Shown here: one piece after another, positions 54,842 to 63,967 of the stretch
How the letters are laid out: each line of letters begins with the position of its first letter
How positions within the stretch are numbered: position 1 is the first letter of the stretch
Assembly (NCBI RefSeq): GCF_027912515.1
Contig: NZ_CP115464.1
Span: forward strand, 2,480,001 to 2,544,000
Length of the DNA: 64,000 nt
Origin: Brevundimonas sp. NIBR10
GTDB taxonomy: Bacteria; Pseudomonadota; Alphaproteobacteria; Caulobacterales; Caulobacteraceae
Direction: 5' to 3'
Notes under the pieces: generated by a model
Database searches by the model: none
What the model was told of the DNA's origin: nothing
Seen by the model: only the letters and a program-made list of their open reading frames with translations
Translations under genes and position numbers: made by a program

Positions 54842-55759
54842 ATGATCCGTCCAATCCTCGCCAGCGTGGCGCTGTTGTCTCTCACGGCCTGCTATGTGCG
54901 GCTCGACCGGCCGGCGGTGCCGGGTGACCCGATCCTGGCCGCCTATTTCGACTGCGTGCGCGAACGCGGCGTCGCCATCTCCGCCCACCGGGCCCAGTCC
55001 GCCGACGACCAGCCCGAGAACTCCGTCGCCGCCATCACCGCCACCGGCCGCGCCATTCCCGGTGCCATCGTGGAGATCGACGCCGTCCTGACCCGCGACG
55101 GCAAGCTGGTCCTCATGCACGACGACACCCTGGACCGGACCACGACAGGCACCGGCAAGGTCGCCGACCTGACCCTGGCCGAGGTCAAGGCCACCCGCCT
55201 GACCGCCCCCGACGGCACCCTGACCGACGAAGCCCCGCCGACCCTGGCCGAGGCGCTCGCCGCGGCCGACGCGGCCGGCACCATCGCCTCCATCGACCTC
55301 AAGCCCGCCGACGAGACCGCGACCCTGGTCCTGGCCCGCGCCGTGGTCGACGAGGTCCGACGGGTGGGCGCGCAAGGCCGCGTCATCCTGATCACCTATT
55401 CCCCCGAGACCGCCCGCGCCGTCGCCGCCCTCGCGCCCGAGATGATGATCTCGGCCGGTGCCAAGTCGATGGGCAATCTCGACGGCCTGAACGACGCCCA
55501 GATCCTCGGCTGGACCGGCGCGGGCTCGCCCGACCCGGCGCAGTGGGCCGCCCTGAAGGCGCGCGGCGTCGAGGCCCAGTTCGGCACCCTGGGCGCAGCG
55601 GGGCGTCGTCTCGACGACGTCTATGCCGCCGACGGCGACGTGTCGGAATACCGCCGCCTGTACGAACAGGGTGTCACCGTCATCGCCACCGACGCGCCTC
55701 TGGCCGTCAAGGGCGTGCTGGCCGCCGAGGTCGCGGCAGCGGCGACATGTGACAGATAA
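54842..55759 (+). CDS. Glycerophosphodiester phosphodiesterase, lipoprotein
   Basis: A 305-residue TIM-barrel phosphodiesterase that frees glycerol-3-phosphate from deacylated phospholipids. Lipobox LTAC (Cys17) sends it to the envelope. Catalytic motifs are ISAHRAQ followed by PENSVAA, and [19 protein letters not shown] with the second histidine, then [16 protein letters not shown] is the later acidic motif. Divergent from plsY, 134 bases apart, so phospholipid synthesis and salvage sit back to back. Confidence 0.9.
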   Translation: MIRPILASVALLSLTACYVRLDRPAVPGDPILAAYFDCVRERGVAISAHRAQSADDQPENSVAAITATGRAIPGAIVEIDAVLTRDGKLVLMHDDTLDRTTTGTGKVADLTLAEVKATRLTAPDGTLTDEAPPTLAEALAAADAAGTIASIDLKPADETATLVLARAVVDEVRRVGAQGRVILITYSPETARAVAALAPEMMISAGAKSMGNLDGLNDAQILGWTGAGSPDPAQWAALKARGVEAQFGTLGAAGRRLDDVYAADGDVSEYRRLYEQGVTVIATDAPLAVKGVLAAEVAAAATCDR

Positions 55760-55763
55760 CCGA

Positions 55764-55914
55764 CCTTCTCCTTTGCGGGAGAAGGTGGCAGGCGTAGCCT
55801 GACGAATTGGGGGTCACGCCGCTGTTGACGGTCGGCCTCTCGAAAATTCACCTCTGAGGTCCGTGTGACCCCTCATCCGGCCCTTCGGGCCTCAGTCTCC
55901 CGCAAGGGCAGAAG
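55764..55914. repeat. Composite palindromic repeat (two inverted units)
   Basis: Unit 1 (55764-55815) has stem CCTTCTCC/GGAGAAGG, inner hairpin CAGGC-GTA-GCCTG and end GGGGGTC. Unit 2 (55867-55914) is the inverted counterpart, beginning GACCCC with inner hairpin GGCCC-TTC-GGGCC. The inner stems differ but each pairs with itself. It lies between the GDPD gene and fabG and resembles REP/BIME-type intergenic elements. Confidence 0.75.
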
Positions 55915-55936
55915 AAAGACAGTGGAGCCCATCCTT

Positions 55937-56677
55937 ATGTTCAATCTCACCGGCAAGACCGCGCTTGTGACCGGGGCCACCGGCGGCATCGGCGGGGCCA
56001 TCGCCCGCGCCCTGCATGCCCAGGGTGCCACCGTCGTCCTGTCCGGTACCCGCGAAGCCGTGCTGGCCGGGATCAAGGACGAACTGGGCGAGCGCGCCCA
56101 TTTCGCCACCGCCAACCTGTCCGACCCGGCCTCGGTCGATGGTCTGGTTGCCGCAGCAGAGGAGGCCGCGGGCGCACCGCTCGACATCCTGGTCGCCAAC
56201 GCCGGCATCACCAAGGACGGCCTGCTGATGCGGATGAAGGACGAGGATTTCCAGTCGGTCCTCGCCATCAACCTCGAAAGCTATTTCCGCCTCAGCCGCG
56301 CGGCCATGAAGGGGATGATGAAGCGCCGGTCGGGCCGGATCATCGGGGTGACTTCAGTCGTTGGCGTCACCGGCAACCCCGGCCAGACCAACTACGCGGC
56401 GTCCAAGGCCGGCATGATCGGCTTTTCCAAGTCCCTGGCCCAGGAGGTCGGGTCGCGCGGCATCACCGTCAACTGCATCGCGCCCGGCTTCATCGCCTCG
56501 CCCATGACCGACGTCCTCAACGACGCCCAGCGCGAGACCATCCTGAAGAACATTCCGACGGGCCGGCTGGGCACAGGTGACGAGATCGCCGCCGCCGCCG
56601 TCTATCTGTCGTCGGACGAGGCCGCCTATGTGACCGGCCAGACGCTTCACGTGAACGGCGGGATGGCGATGATATGA
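55937..56677 (+). CDS. fabG: 3-oxoacyl-ACP reductase FabG
   Basis: A 246-residue short-chain dehydrogenase that reduces 3-ketoacyl-ACP with NADPH. The cofactor loop is VTGATGGIGGAIARAL, then DILVANAGIT. The catalytic Ser-Tyr-Lys lies in GVTSVVGVTGNPGQTNYAASKAG, and the C-terminal end is AAYVTGQTLHVNGGMAMI. Start at MFNLTG; a GTG five codons earlier is possible. Fatty-acid context with acpP and fabF supports the assignment over other SDRs. Confidence 0.95.
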   Translation: MFNLTGKTALVTGATGGIGGAIARALHAQGATVVLSGTREAVLAGIKDELGERAHFATANLSDPASVDGLVAAAEEAAGAPLDILVANAGITKDGLLMRMKDEDFQSVLAINLESYFRLSRAAMKGMMKRRSGRIIGVTSVVGVTGNPGQTNYAASKAGMIGFSKSLAQEVGSRGITVNCIAPGFIASPMTDVLNDAQRETILKNIPTGRLGTGDEIAAAAVYLSSDEAAYVTGQTLHVNGGMAMI

Positions 56678-56925
56678 TGACGCGCGAACGCCGGATCTTC
56701 GTTCAGGAACCCCGGGCCGGTACCGTCTTCGTCACCGTTCTGCGCGTCCTGGCCACCATTGTCAGCGGACCCATGCTGCTGATCGGCATCGCCTGGGTGC
56801 TTCAGGGCCTGAACATCCTGCCGGGCAGCTTCATGACCGGCCAGATCATCTGGGCCATCTACGGCGCGCCGCTCGCCCTGGTCGGCGCGGCCCTGGTCTG
56901 GTGGGTCAATTCCGTCAGACGCTGA
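56674..56925 (+). CDS. Small two-span membrane protein
   Basis: 83 residues; start ATG overlaps the fabG stop (ATGA). A basic N-terminus precedes two hydrophobic spans (about residues 20-45 and 55-78). Not recognised; conserved placement between fabG and acpP would support a role near fatty-acid synthesis, but this was not checked. Confidence 0.65.
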   Translation: MMTRERRIFVQEPRAGTVFVTVLRVLATIVSGPMLLIGIAWVLQGLNILPGSFMTGQIIWAIYGAPLALVGAALVWWVNSVRR

Positions 56926-57099
56926 TCACAGGCGCGGTCAAATACGGTGACGCCCCTTCCCAGCCCCGACGGCTGTGCTAGAGGGGCGCAACCGCAGAAG
57001 GCTTGGCTCGTTAGGGTCTTGCACAAGCGTCGCTGTCATGAGACGGCAGGATTTGAGACAACTGCCGCTTCCCCGCGGCCCCATAAGGCAGAGACCCCC

Positions 57100-57339
57100 A
57101 TGTCCGACACCCTGGAACGCGTCCGCAAGATCGTCATCGACCATCTGGACGCCGATCCCGACAAGGTCACCGAAAAGGCCAGCTTCATCGACGACCTGGG
57201 CGCCGATTCGCTCGACAACGTCGAACTGGTCATGGCCTTCGAAGAAGAATTCGACATCGAGATTCCCGATGACGCCGCCGAACACATCCAGACGGTCGGC
57301 GACGCCGTGAAGTTCATCTCGGAAAAGACCGCCGCCTGA
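57100..57339 (+). CDS. acpP: Acyl carrier protein
   Basis: A 79-residue acidic carrier for growing fatty acids. Ser37 in [18 protein letters not shown] receives phosphopantetheine from AcpS. AAGGCAGAG precedes the ATG at proper distance. Located in the usual fabG-acpP-fabF order, with a membrane-protein gene inserted on the other strand. Confidence 0.98.
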   Translation: MSDTLERVRKIVIDHLDADPDKVTEKASFIDDLGADSLDNVELVMAFEEEFDIEIPDDAAEHIQTVGDAVKFISEKTAA

Positions 57340-57346
57340 TTTCAGG

Positions 57347-57367
57347 CGTGATCCGCTTCGGATCACG
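57347..57367 (+). terminator. Hairpin after acpP
   Basis: CGTGATCCG, loop CTT, CGGATCACG: perfect nine-base-pair stem followed by GGCTTTT, eight bases after the acpP stop. Confidence 0.65.
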
Positions 57368-57378
57368 GGCTTTTGAAC

Positions 57379-57425
57379 CGGCCGCCCTGTTCTCCGTCGA
57401 GGAGGGCAGGGCGGCCGTTTTCGTT
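57379..57425. terminator. Second strong hairpin after acpP
   Basis: Ten-base-pair GC stem (CGGCCGCCCT/AGGGCGGCCG, arms 57379-57388 and 57408-57417) then TTTTCGTTT on the plus strand. It may also receive leftward transcripts from the convergent gene. Confidence 0.75.
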
Positions 57426-57490
57426 TGGCGTCAGCCCGGGAAGGCCTCGCAGGTCGCGGCCTCCGGCACGAAACGATAGCGGATCGTCCG

Positions 57491-58666
57491 TTAGCCGCCC
57501 CTTCCCATGAACCGGGCCGTGTCGAACAAACCCGGCTCGCAGCCGCCGGCCGAGCGCCTCGTCCATTCGCCGTCGCCCATGGCGCACTGGGTCAGATAGG
57601 CGGCCTCGCCCCGGTCCGTGCCGGCGCAGAGGCGGGATCCCGCCGGGGCCGCGATCGGCTTGGACCACGCGCCTGACGGTGCGACCACCACGCCTGCGGC
57701 CGGTGCCGTCAGGGCCGCCGGCTTTGGCGCGGTCGCCGAGCGACGGCGGACCTCCTCCAGCACCGCCTGGGATCGGGTGCCGACCCAGTCGGTCAGGGTG
57801 ACGCGGTCTCTCTGGGCCTCGGCGATCGTCGCCTCGTCCTCCGGCGTCAGGGCGACGCCCCTCTCGATCTTGATCCGGATGTCGCGCAGCCGGGCTGCGC
57901 GGGCCTCGTTCCGGCGCTGTTCGATCACCCGCTCCAGGCGCGCCAGTTCCTCGTCCTGCGGGCGCGGCGCGCGCAGCCAGGCGGGGATGCCCAGCCCGGC
58001 CAGGGTCTGTTCCGGCACCAGCATATTGCCCAACGCCAGAACCAGGGCGAAGGCCGGCACGGCGATGAAGACAAGCTGTTCGGCCCTCGGCGCGATCTTG
58101 CCGACCAGCCATAGCGCCAGGATGACGACGGGTGTCAGCACCAGCAGTCGCATCGACAGCCAGAACGATGTGTCGCCGGGTGCCACCGCAAACAGCACCA
58201 GCGGCGTCAGGCACCCCAGCAGCACGACCGCCAGCACCCGCGCATAGGCCAGCAGGCCCAACCTGGCCTCGTCCTTGCCCTTCCATGCCGCCAGACCGCC
58301 ACCGGCCAGCGCGATCCCGATCAGATGCAGCGGATTGATCACCGCCCACAGGGCCGCCGTGCCGATCAGGGCGATCAGGGCATAGTTCCCCTCCTGCCAG
58401 CCCCAGGCCCTGAAGGCCGCGCCGATCACCATCACCCCCACCAGGGCCAGGACGGCGAATGCCAGCCGTCGGTGCAGACGGTCTATCGAGGCACCGGCGC
58501 TTTCCAGCCCCTCGTTCAGCGCCTCGCGACCGTTTCCGATCAGCCGGGCGGTTCCGTCGCCGATCCGCCACAGGGCGCGCTTGACGGGATGGGAGGTTGC
58601 AGGGTCTGCGCGTGTCGGCGTCGTCTGGACGACGGGGGCGTTCTGGGGGTCTGCCGGATCTGTCAT
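57491..58666 (-). CDS. Multi-span membrane protein of unknown function
   Basis: A 391-residue protein. The N-terminal 65 residues are soluble, then about six hydrophobic spans (VLALVGVMVIGAAFRAW, ALIALIGTAALWAVI, HLIGIALAGGGLAAW and others). After that comes a charged coiled-coil-like region (ELARLERVIEQRRNEARAA) and a proline-rich tail with paired cysteines near the end. Start at MTDPADPQ. Two overlapping frames exist here and this one has the coherent membrane pattern. No family named. Confidence 0.72.
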   Translation of the reverse strand: MTDPADPQNAPVVQTTPTRADPATSHPVKRALWRIGDGTARLIGNGREALNEGLESAGASIDRLHRRLAFAVLALVGVMVIGAAFRAWGWQEGNYALIALIGTAALWAVINPLHLIGIALAGGGLAAWKGKDEARLGLLAYARVLAVVLLGCLTPLVLFAVAPGDTSFWLSMRLLVLTPVVILALWLVGKIAPRAEQLVFIAVPAFALVLALGNMLVPEQTLAGLGIPAWLRAPRPQDEELARLERVIEQRRNEARAARLRDIRIKIERGVALTPEDEATIAEAQRDRVTLTDWVGTRSQAVLEEVRRRSATAPKPAALTAPAAGVVVAPSGAWSKPIAAPAGSRLCAGTDRGEAAYLTQCAMGDGEWTRRSAGGCEPGLFDTARFMGRGG

Positions 58667-58830
58667 GGTCCACCCGTGTTTGCACGACCGTAAGCGGCGC
58701 TGTGGGGCCAGATCAAGCACCCGCGTTCTGCGAACTTCCCCGATGGGGACGGCCGATGCCCTAGCGGCGCCGCTTCGCGATCCCTATGGTTTGCGCCGAG
58801 AGACTCAAGGACCATCAAGGAGCGCTGCGT

Positions 58831-60111
58831 ATGCGCCGCGTCGTCGTTACCGGCCTCGGCCTCGTCACACCCCTGGGCTGTGGCGTCGATCACAATTGGA
58901 AGGGTATCGTCGAAGGACGGTCGGGCATCGGCCCGATCACCAACTTCGACACCGAAGGCTATGCCTGCACCATTGCGGGCGAGATCCCCAGCGTGGATGG
59001 CCGCGGCGGGGGTGGCCCCGGCGTGCCCGGCAGCTTCGATCCTGACGCGATCATGTCGGCCAAGGACAGGAAGCGCGTCGACGACTTTATCCTGTACGGC
59101 ATCGCCGCCGCCGACGAGGCCCTGGCCGACGCGGGCTGGAAGCCCGAGAGCGACGAGGACAAGGAACGCACCGGGGTCATGATGGGCTCCGGCATCGGTG
59201 GGCTGGGCCCCATCGCCGAGACCTCGCTGATCCTGAGGGACCAAGGCCCGCGCCGCGTCAGCCCCTTCTTCATTCCGTCGTCCCTGATCAACCTGGCCAG
59301 CGGCCAGATCTCGATCCGCCACGGCCTCAAGGGCCCGAACCACGCGGTGGTGACCGCGTGCGCGTCCGGCGTACACGCCATCGGCGACGCGGCACGGATG
59401 ATCATGCTCGACGACGCCGACGTCATGGTCGCGGGCGGGGCCGAGGGGTCGATCGTGCCTCTGGGCATCGCCGGCTTCCTGGCCTGCAAGGCCCTGTGTA
59501 CCGCCTATAACGACACCCCGGAAAAGGCCTCGCGTCCCTACGATCGCGACCATTCGGGCTTCGTGATGGGGGAGGGGGCCGGGGTCGTCATCCTCGAGGA
59601 ATACGAACACGCCGTGGCACGGGGCGCGAAGATCTATGCCGAGGTCATCGGCTACGGCATGAGCGGCGACGCCTATCACATCACCGCCCCGTCCGAGGAC
59701 GGCGACGGGGCCTATCGCGCCATGAAGGCGGCGGTGAAACGGGCCGGGATCGCGGTCGAGGACATCGACTACGTCAACGCCCACGGCACCTCGACCATGG
59801 CCGACTGGATCGAGCTGCGCGCCGTCGAGCGGCTGGTCGGCGATCACGCCAAGGACATGGCCATGTCCTCGACCAAGTCCATGACCGGCCACCTGCTGGG
59901 GGCGGCCGGGGCCATCGAGGCGGTGTTCAGCATCCTGGCCATCCGCGACCAGATCGCGCCCCCGACCATCAATCTCGACGATCCCGAGTTCGAGACCGCC
60001 ATCGACCTGGTGCCCCACAAGGGCAAGCCGATGGAGATCGACGTCGCCATGTCCAACTCGTTCGGCTTCGGCGGCACCAACGCCTCGATCATCTTCCGCA
60101 AGGTCCGCTAG
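58831..60111 (+). CDS. fabF: 3-oxoacyl-ACP synthase II
   Basis: A 426-residue condensing enzyme that elongates acyl-ACP with malonyl-ACP. The catalytic cysteine is in VTACASGVHAIGDA, the two histidines in NAHGTSTMADW and KSMTGHLLGAAGAIEA, with SFGFGGTNAS near the end. AAGGAG lies eight bases before the ATG at 58831, deciding against the upstream ATG. The next gene begins directly after its stop. Confidence 0.97.
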   Translation: MRRVVVTGLGLVTPLGCGVDHNWKGIVEGRSGIGPITNFDTEGYACTIAGEIPSVDGRGGGGPGVPGSFDPDAIMSAKDRKRVDDFILYGIAAADEALADAGWKPESDEDKERTGVMMGSGIGGLGPIAETSLILRDQGPRRVSPFFIPSSLINLASGQISIRHGLKGPNHAVVTACASGVHAIGDAARMIMLDDADVMVAGGAEGSIVPLGIAGFLACKALCTAYNDTPEKASRPYDRDHSGFVMGEGAGVVILEEYEHAVARGAKIYAEVIGYGMSGDAYHITAPSEDGDGAYRAMKAAVKRAGIAVEDIDYVNAHGTSTMADWIELRAVERLVGDHAKDMAMSSTKSMTGHLLGAAGAIEAVFSILAIRDQIAPPTINLDDPEFETAIDLVPHKGKPMEIDVAMSNSFGFGGTNASIIFRKVR

Positions 60112-61353
60112 GTGTTCGGACGTCGGGACGGGATCAAGGGGCCGGCACCGCAACGGCCCCGGTCCCCGGGTCGGGGCAAGCGGTCCGGCGTGGTGGCGGC
60201 CCTTCTGGCGGCCTCGGCGACCTTCAGCCTGTTCCTGATCGCCCTGCTGGCCTGGGGCTGGAGCGTCTACTATGCGCCGGGCCCCTCGGCGCGTCAGGGC
60301 GACAGCACCATCGTCACCCTGCCCAGCGGCTCGGGCGTCTCGGCCATCGCGGCGCGGCTGAAGAGCGCGGGCGTGATCCGCTCGACCGACATGTTCAAGG
60401 CCGCCGCCACCCTGACCGGGGCCGACCGTCGCCTACGCGCGGGCGAATACCGGGTGCCGAACAAGGCTTCGCTGAAGGCCGTCCTGGCCCTGCTCACCGA
60501 CGGCCGGGTCGTCCGCCATTTCGTGACGATCCCGGAAGGGTGGTCCTCGGCCCAGGCGGTGGACATCCTGAACAAGGAGGCGGTCCTGACCGGTGCCGTC
60601 GAGACGGTTCCCGCCGAGGGCAGTCTGTGGCCCGAGACCTATGAGGTCGCGCGCGGCGAGACCCGTGCCTCCGTGGTGCTGCGCATGCAGCGCGCCATGA
60701 CCGAGAACCTGGCCCGGTTGTGGGCGGCCCGCTCGCCGATGACCGTCGTGACCTCGCCCGAGGAAGCCGTGATCCTGGCCTCCATCGTGGAGAAGGAGAC
60801 CGGCCTTGCCGCCGAACGCCCGCGCGTAGCCGCCGTGTTCTCGAACCGGATCCGCATCGGCATGCGACTGGAGAGCGATCCGACCATCGTCTACGGCATC
60901 ACCAGGGGGCGACCGCTGGGGCGCGGCATCCGCCAGTCTGAACTTCAGGCCGACACCGGCTACAACACCTATCTGATCGACGGATTGCCGCCGACGCCGA
61001 TCGCCAATCCGGGGGTCGATGCCATCCGGGCGGTCCTCAACCCGCCGCGCTCGACCGACCTGTTCTTCGTCGCCGATGGCTCGGGCGGCCACGCCTTTGC
61101 CTCCAACTATGAACAGCACCAGCTGAACGTACTCCGCTGGCGCGAGATCGAACGCCGCAAGGCCGGCCTTCCGCCGGGCGCGACACCGCCCGCGGCCCCC
61201 GGTGCCCTGGCCCCCGGCACCGCGCCGGAAACACCCGCACCAGCACCGGCCCCGATCACGGGTCAGGCCGTCATCACCATGCAGGCCCCGGGCGCCGTCA
61301 CGCCCTCGCGAACCGCCCTTCGCCCGGCCCAGCCCGCCACGGCCCCGCGATGA
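60112..61353 (+). CDS. mltG: Endolytic murein transglycosylase MltG
   Basis: A 413-residue membrane-anchored enzyme that cuts nascent glycan strands and sets their length. One N-terminal span (about residues 25-48) is followed by a LysM-like part and the YceG core: ILASIVEKETGLAAERPRVA (catalytic glutamate), SDPTIVYGITRG and YNTYLIDGLPPTPIANPG. The tail is proline/alanine-rich. GTG start immediately after fabF, and the stop overlaps yicC (ATGA). Confidence 0.95.
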   Translation: MFGRRDGIKGPAPQRPRSPGRGKRSGVVAALLAASATFSLFLIALLAWGWSVYYAPGPSARQGDSTIVTLPSGSGVSAIAARLKSAGVIRSTDMFKAAATLTGADRRLRAGEYRVPNKASLKAVLALLTDGRVVRHFVTIPEGWSSAQAVDILNKEAVLTGAVETVPAEGSLWPETYEVARGETRASVVLRMQRAMTENLARLWAARSPMTVVTSPEEAVILASIVEKETGLAAERPRVAAVFSNRIRIGMRLESDPTIVYGITRGRPLGRGIRQSELQADTGYNTYLIDGLPPTPIANPGVDAIRAVLNPPRSTDLFFVADGSGGHAFASNYEQHQLNVLRWREIERRKAGLPPGATPPAAPGALAPGTAPETPAPAPAPITGQAVITMQAPGAVTPSRTALRPAQPATAPR

Positions 61354-62237
61354 GCGCCATCTCGGGCATGACCGGCTTCGGCCGGGCGGACGGGGCGCTG
61401 GACGGCTGGACCTGGTCGGTTGAGGCCCGCTCGGTCAACGGCCGCAATCTGGAGGTCCGGTTTCGCGGGCCCAACGGCTTCGACAATCTCGAACGTCTGG
61501 CCAAGGCTGCGGCGCAGGCCCGCCTCAGCCGGGGCCAGGTTACCCTGGGCGTCCAGGCCCGGCGCAGCGATGCCGGTGCCGCCGCCGTTCGCGTCAACGA
61601 GGCCGTCCTGGCCCGCTATCTGGAGATTGCCAATGCCCTGGCCGAACAGGGCACGACCCCGCCCTCGGCCGACGGTCTGCTGGCCCTGCGGGGCGTGCTG
61701 GACGTGCCCGACGACGACACTGACGACGCCGAGGCCCGCGCGCTCATCGAGGCCGCCATGGCCGCGACGATCGAACATGCGCTGGACGCCCTGAAAATCT
61801 CCCGCGAACGCGAGGGCGAACAGCTTACCCCCGTCATCACCGCCTTCATCGACCGCATCGAGTCCCTGACCCAGACCGCCGAGGGCGACGCCTCGGCCCA
61901 GACTTTGCACGTCCGTGATCGATTCGCCCGCCGCATGACTGAGCTGGCACCCGATGCACCGGGTCTCGAAGACCGCATCTTTCTCGAAGCCGCCGCCCTG
62001 GCCACCAAGGCGGACGTGCGTGAGGAGCTGGATCGGCTGTCGGCCCATGTCGCCTCGGCCCGCCAACTGTTGCTGGAACCCCCCGCCGGCCGCAAACTCG
62101 ACTTCCTGATGCAGGAGTTCATGCGCGAAGCGAACACCCTGTGCTCGAAATCGGCTACGACGCCGCTCACCGCCGTCGGGCTCGAGCTCAAGGCGACCAT
62201 CGAGCAACTTCGCGAACAGGTTCAGAATGTCGAATGA
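61350..62237 (+). CDS. yicC: YicC-family protein (putative endoribonuclease)
   Basis: A 295-residue protein with MSAISGMTGFGRADG at the start, SVNGRNLEVRFRGP, and the C-terminal DUF1732-type end (GRKLDFLMQEFMREANTL, CSKSATTPLTAVGLELKATI). E. coli YicC is linked to RNA decay; its role here is inferred by family. It overlaps mltG by four bases and gmk by 11. Confidence 0.95.
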   Translation: MSAISGMTGFGRADGALDGWTWSVEARSVNGRNLEVRFRGPNGFDNLERLAKAAAQARLSRGQVTLGVQARRSDAGAAAVRVNEAVLARYLEIANALAEQGTTPPSADGLLALRGVLDVPDDDTDDAEARALIEAAMAATIEHALDALKISREREGEQLTPVITAFIDRIESLTQTAEGDASAQTLHVRDRFARRMTELAPDAPGLEDRIFLEAAALATKADVREELDRLSAHVASARQLLLEPPAGRKLDFLMQEFMREANTLCSKSATTPLTAVGLELKATIEQLREQVQNVE

Positions 62238-62868
62238 TCGTACGCCCCGCCGGGGCGTCCTGCTGATCGTGGCCAGCCCCTCGGGCGCGGGCAAGACCAG
62301 CCTGTGCCGCCGCCTGATGGCCGACCACGGTGGGCTGGAACTGTCGATCTCGATGACCACGCGCGGCATCCGCCCGGGCGAGGTCGCCGATCGCGACTAT
62401 CATTTCGTCACGCCCGAAGAGTTTCAGGCCCTGATCGACGCCGACGCCTTCCTGGAATGGGCCGACGTTCACGGCGCCCGCTACGGCTCGCCCCGCGCCC
62501 CCATCGACAAGGCCCTGTCCGAGGGCCGCGACGTCCTGTTCGACATCGACTGGCAGGGCGCCCGACAGGTCGCCGAGAAATGCCCGGAGGACGCCGTCCG
62601 CGTCTTCATCCTGCCCCCCAGCCTGGCCGAGCTGCGCCGCCGTCTGGTCACCCGCTCGCAGGATGCGGAGGACGTCATCGAACGCCGCATCAAGAACGCC
62701 AAGGGCGAGATCGAGCACTGCGACCAGTTCGACTACGTCTTCGTCAACGACGACTTCGACCGCAGCTACGCCGAACTGGCGCACATCTATCACGCCGAAC
62801 GCAGCGCGCGGTTCAGGAACACCTGGGTCGAGGATTACAGGGACGGCCTGCTGGCCGAAGACGTGTAA
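62227..62868 (+). CDS. gmk: Guanylate kinase
   Basis: A 213-residue kinase converting GMP to GDP. P-loop ASPSGAGKTSLCRRL, GMP-site LSISMTTRGIRPGE followed by YHFVTPEEF, and FDIDWQGARQV. Complete length. Its start lies inside yicC, the common yicC-gmk pairing. A palindromic repeat follows immediately. Confidence 0.97.
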   Translation: MSNDRTPRRGVLLIVASPSGAGKTSLCRRLMADHGGLELSISMTTRGIRPGEVADRDYHFVTPEEFQALIDADAFLEWADVHGARYGSPRAPIDKALSEGRDVLFDIDWQGARQVAEKCPEDAVRVFILPPSLAELRRRLVTRSQDAEDVIERRIKNAKGEIEHCDQFDYVFVNDDFDRSYAELAHIYHAERSARFRNTWVEDYRDGLLAEDV

Positions 62869-62870
62869 GT

Positions 62871-63054
62871 CTCCTCCCCGTTCCGCAGGAATGGGGAGGT
62901 GGCGCGGCCCTTCTTCAGGGCCGTGACGGAGGGGGCGAAACGGTCTTTCCGGTCAACCTCGCCAGGCCCCCACTCCGATCACCGAGTCGCCCCCTCCGTC
63001 ACGATGCGAAGCCGCATCGCGCCACCTCCCCATCGATGCGCGACAGGGAGGAGA
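62871..63054. repeat. Composite palindromic repeat (BIME-like)
   Basis: Two inverted units (62893-62938 and 62987-63031) share GGGGAGGTGGCGCG and GTGACGGAGGGGGCGA arms. Their inner hairpins differ: CGGCCCT/AGGGCCG in the first and CGATGCG/CGCATCG in the second. Outer CCTCCCC/GGGGAGG stems flank each. Lies between gmk and motB, tail to tail. Confidence 0.8.
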
Positions 63055-63064
63055 GTGGCCCTGA

Positions 63065-63967
63065 CTAAAGCGACGTATCCATCGGCAGCACCGGCGCTTC
63101 CCGCAACAGGACGATCGCGATACGGCGGTTGCCGGCCAGCGACGGATCGTCGGGATACAGCGGATCGGACCCCGCCTTGCCCGCTACGGAATAGACCCGG
63201 TCCCCGTCGACGCCCGCCGTCTGCAGGATCTGGCGCGACGCATTGGCCCGCTCGGCCGACAGCGGCCAGTCGGTCGCCACCGAGGCCCGACCTGATCCGG
63301 CCACTGCTGAGGTGTGACCCGTGATCGAAATCCGGTTGGGCAGGCGGTTGATGACGGTAGAGATGGCGCGCAGCAGCACCTGGGCGCGGGCGTTAGGCCG
63401 GGCCGAGTTCTGTTCGAACATCGAGCGGCCTTCCTGATCGACCAGCTGGATGCGCAGCCCCTCCGGCGTCTGGTCGATGATCATCTGTTTGGACAGCTCG
63501 GCCAGTTCCGGCATCCGCTGCATGGCTTGGCGCAGCGATTCGGCGGCGCTCTGGAACTCGGCGGCCTCGCGGCGGGCGATCTCGGCGCGCAGGGCCTCGT
63601 CGCTGGCCGAGGCCACGTTCTGGCTCTGGCCGGCGTCAGGCGGGGCGTCCTGCGGAGCCTCGGGTGCCATCTGTTGCAACACCGACATCGAGCCCGAGCT
63701 CTTGGCCCCGTCGTCACCCAGGGATGTGCCCCCCAGGATGCCGCCGGACCCCGAGGTCGTCTGGGACACGCTGGCGGGCGCGAAATATTCGGCGATGCCG
63801 CGCTTCTGCTCCGGGTCGGTCGTATTGATCAGCCACATCAGCAGGAAGAAGGCCATCATCGCGGTCACGAAGTCGGCATAGGCGACCTTCCAGGCACCCC
63901 CGTGGTGGCCGCCGCCGACCACCTTCTTGACCTTCTTGATGATGATCGGGCGATCGCTCGCGGACAT
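63065..63967 (-). CDS. motB: Flagellar motor stator protein MotB
   Basis: A 300-residue stator subunit. The single span carries the proton-binding aspartate in AYADFVTAMMAFFLLMWL. A flexible serine/alanine linker follows, then the OmpA-like peptidoglycan-binding domain (ISITGHTSAV, WPLSAERANASRQIL, NRRIAIVLL). The N-terminus IIIKKVKKVVGGGHHGGAWKV is standard for MotB. Complete; motA is not in the window. Confidence 0.95.
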   Translation of the reverse strand: MSASDRPIIIKKVKKVVGGGHHGGAWKVAYADFVTAMMAFFLLMWLINTTDPEQKRGIAEYFAPASVSQTTSGSGGILGGTSLGDDGAKSSGSMSVLQQMAPEAPQDAPPDAGQSQNVASASDEALRAEIARREAAEFQSAAESLRQAMQRMPELAELSKQMIIDQTPEGLRIQLVDQEGRSMFEQNSARPNARAQVLLRAISTVINRLPNRISITGHTSAVAGSGRASVATDWPLSAERANASRQILQTAGVDGDRVYSVAGKAGSDPLYPDDPSLAGNRRIAIVLLREAPVLPMDTSL

